Part shown: in pieces, positions 6,900 to 7,568 of the stretch | Layout of the letters: every line of letters starts with the position of its first letter | Position numbering within the stretch: position 1 is the first letter of the stretch | Assembly (NCBI GenBank): GCA_012798155.1 | Contig: JAAZNR010000198.1 | Span: 1-7,568, forward strand | DNA length: 7,568 bases | Source of the DNA: Thermogutta sp. | GTDB lineage: Bacteria; Planctomycetota; Planctomycetia; Pirellulales; Thermoguttaceae | Direction: 5' to 3' | The notes under the pieces: model-generated | What the model was told of the DNA's origin: nothing | The model's input: only the letters and a program-made list of their open reading frames with translations | Databases searched by the model: none | Made by a program: the position numbers and the translations under genes

Positions 6900-6905
6900 T
6901 AGAAT
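6900..6905 (+). promoter_or_regulatory. Candidate -10 box (TAGAAT) for the right-hand gene
   Basis: TAGAAT matches TATAAT at five of six positions and lies 90 bp before the ATG at 6996. No clear -35 element is seen 16-18 bp upstream, so this is weak. If used, the transcript would carry the 22-bp-period repeat in its leader. Confidence 0.25.
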
Positions 6906-6912
6906 AATGAGT

Positions 6913-6952
6913 GGGCGACGGGGTTTTTCGTGGGGGGCGACGGGATTTCTCG
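6913..6952. repeat. Direct repeat gggcgacggg-rttttcg type, two copies, 22-bp period
   Basis: Copies at 6913-6930 (gggcgacggggtttttcg) and 6935-6952 (gggcgacgggatttctcg) match at 16 of 18 positions. They lie in the presumed 5' leader of the right-hand gene, so they could affect its expression, or they may simply be another dispersed repeat. Confidence 0.5.
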
Positions 6953-6982
6953 TCTTCGAGCCTTCGTTCGCCCGGCCTGAGC

Positions 6983-6987
6983 AGGGG
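6983..6987 (+). promoter_or_regulatory. Ribosome binding site of the right-hand membrane-protein gene
   Basis: AGGGG is followed by an 8-nt spacer and ATG at 6996-6998. The ATG at 6989 is in another frame with no plausible product and would be only 1 nt from this site, so it is rejected as the start. Confidence 0.55.
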
Positions 6988-6995
6988 AATGGATC

Positions 6996-7568
6996 ATGAT
7001 CTTCCGACCCGACATGTTGCTGTTCGGCGATGCCGCCGGCCCGATCATCACGCTGATCATCATCGTGATTTCGATCATCGCGAGCGTGCTGCAACAGATG
7101 GCGGAGGCGAAAAAGAGAAAGGGTCCGGTCGGGCGACGCCCCCCTCGAGGCCGCCCGCCCGCCCAGGACGACCTGCAGCGAGAAATCGACGCATTTTTGA
7201 AAGGGGCGGGCAAAAAGGCGGAAGAGCCGCGCGGGCGAAGGGTTCCCCAGCCCGTACCGGCCGAAGCGGTCGAACCCGTCATCGTGGCCGAGCCGGTGGA
7301 GCAGAGTCTGGCGGACCACGTTCGCCAGACCATGGGAGAGCTTGGCGGAACGGGCGCAGCCGTGACGCCGGCGGCAACGAGCGAGCGAGGACGCCGTGCC
7401 TCCGGGGATCGCGCGGAACAGCGCCGCGCCGGCCGGACCTCGAGGTCGGTGCCGCCGCAAAGGAGAACTGCGGCCGCCGCGGATGCGCGGTCCGCAAGCG
7501 CCGGGCCGGCCGCCCCGAGCGCCGCCACCGCCTCGCGGGTGGTTCGAGCAAGCGAGTACCCGCTCTCC
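6996..7568 (+). CDS. Membrane-anchored hypothetical protein with charged Ala/Pro/Arg-rich tail, 3' partial
   Basis: An uninterrupted frame of 191 codons runs from ATG 6996 to the end of the window without a stop, so the gene continues beyond the edge. Residues 1-12 are followed by one strong hydrophobic helix (about 13-33: GPIITLIIIVISIIASVLQQ), then a basic stretch AEAKKRKGPVGRR, which predicts an N-out, C-in anchor with a cytoplasmic tail. The tail contains a short predicted amphipathic segment (LQREIDAFLKGAGKK, about 60-74), a Pro/Val/Glu segment, and SLADHVRQTMGE (about 104-115), then low-complexity Ala/Arg/Ser/Pro sequence. No catalytic motif is seen. From memory, conserved planctomycete hypotheticals share the order of one helix, an 'EIDxFL' motif and an 'SLADHV' motif, but the function is unknown. 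AGGGG lies 8 nt before the start. It is transcribed divergently from the giant gene. Confidence 0.75.
   Translation, partial: MIFRPDMLLFGDAAGPIITLIIIVISIIASVLQQMAEAKKRKGPVGRRPPRGRPPAQDDLQREIDAFLKGAGKKAEEPRGRRVPQPVPAEAVEPVIVAEPVEQSLADHVRQTMGELGGTGAAVTPAATSERGRRASGDRAEQRRAGRTSRSVPPQRRTAAAADARSASAGPAAPSAATASRVVRASEYPLS

Larger units (their letters stand above)
6273..6995. other. Long divergent intergenic region rich in short repeats, no convincing gene
   Basis: About 720 bp separate the giant gene (leftward) from the membrane-protein gene (rightward). Several frames are open, as expected in GC-rich DNA, but none has a recognisable product, a good ribosome site or a protein-like composition. The region holds a candidate promoter near 6374-6402 and three separate families of direct repeats (from 6640, from 6805 and from 6913). 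I infer a landing zone for REP-like or insertion-sequence-derived fragments. Confidence 0.55.

Noticed and set aside
6456..6902. 148-residue plus-strand ORF in the long intergenic region
   Set aside because: It runs across several direct repeats, has no ribosome site and gives a low-complexity product with no known motif.
6870..7528. Minus-strand ORFs opposite the right-hand gene
   Set aside because: They are antisense to the membrane-protein gene, which has a ribosome site, a membrane helix and a continuous frame; the reverse frames show only Arg/Ala/Pro-rich sequence.

Overview
The window is GC-rich bacterial DNA that most likely comes from a planctomycete (Planctomycetota, possibly a Pirellulales-type lineage). 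The strongest clue is the 1355-residue protein on the minus strand. It begins with a basic stretch followed by a LEPR-XLL-like motif (LESLEDRQLLSG), an export/surface signature typical of this phylum, and it carries long degenerate repeats of the 'DSAGDDTF...GGND' kind. The phylum call rests on remembered family features, not on a search.

Layout, left to right. (1) Positions 1-742, plus strand: the 3' part of a prephenate dehydratase / P-protein gene (pheA) with its C-terminal ACT domain; the 5' end lies outside the window. (2) 743-997: a convergent intergenic region holding a long palindrome of the 'cctctgcgt' type, copies of a 'ccgttcac' inverted repeat, and a small hairpin. (3) 998-1927, minus strand: a glucosamine-6-phosphate deaminase/isomerase (NagB superfamily) homologue whose catalytic signature departs from classical NagB. 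(4) 1928-2204: an intergenic region with three copies of a repeat spaced exactly 39 bp apart; the third copy contains the stop codon and last codons of the next gene. (5) 2205-6272, minus strand: the giant secreted/surface protein, with an export signal, about ten or eleven 50-residue beta-propeller-like repeats, a PKD domain, a pre-peptidase-C-like beta domain, and about nine 47-residue acidic, RTX-like repeats. (6) 6273-6995: about 720 bp without a convincing gene, containing a candidate promoter for the giant gene and several families of short direct repeats that look like REP elements or insertion-sequence remnants. (7) 6996-7568, plus strand: the 5' part of a gene for a small membrane-anchored protein with a charged, Ala/Pro/Arg-rich tail, running off the right edge.

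The genes do not form an obvious pathway. PheA makes phenylpyruvate for phenylalanine synthesis. The NagB-like protein probably acts on a sugar phosphate and lies downstream of the giant surface gene on the same strand, but 277 bp away, so co-transcription is uncertain. The giant gene and the right-hand membrane-protein gene diverge from the repeat-rich intergenic region. I see no rRNA, tRNA, CRISPR array or intact mobile element. The least ordinary features are the 39-bp repeat array at the end of the giant gene, the altered active site of the NagB-like protein, and the clustered repeat families in the 720-bp gap. I did not find convincing evidence of an undescribed multi-gene system.
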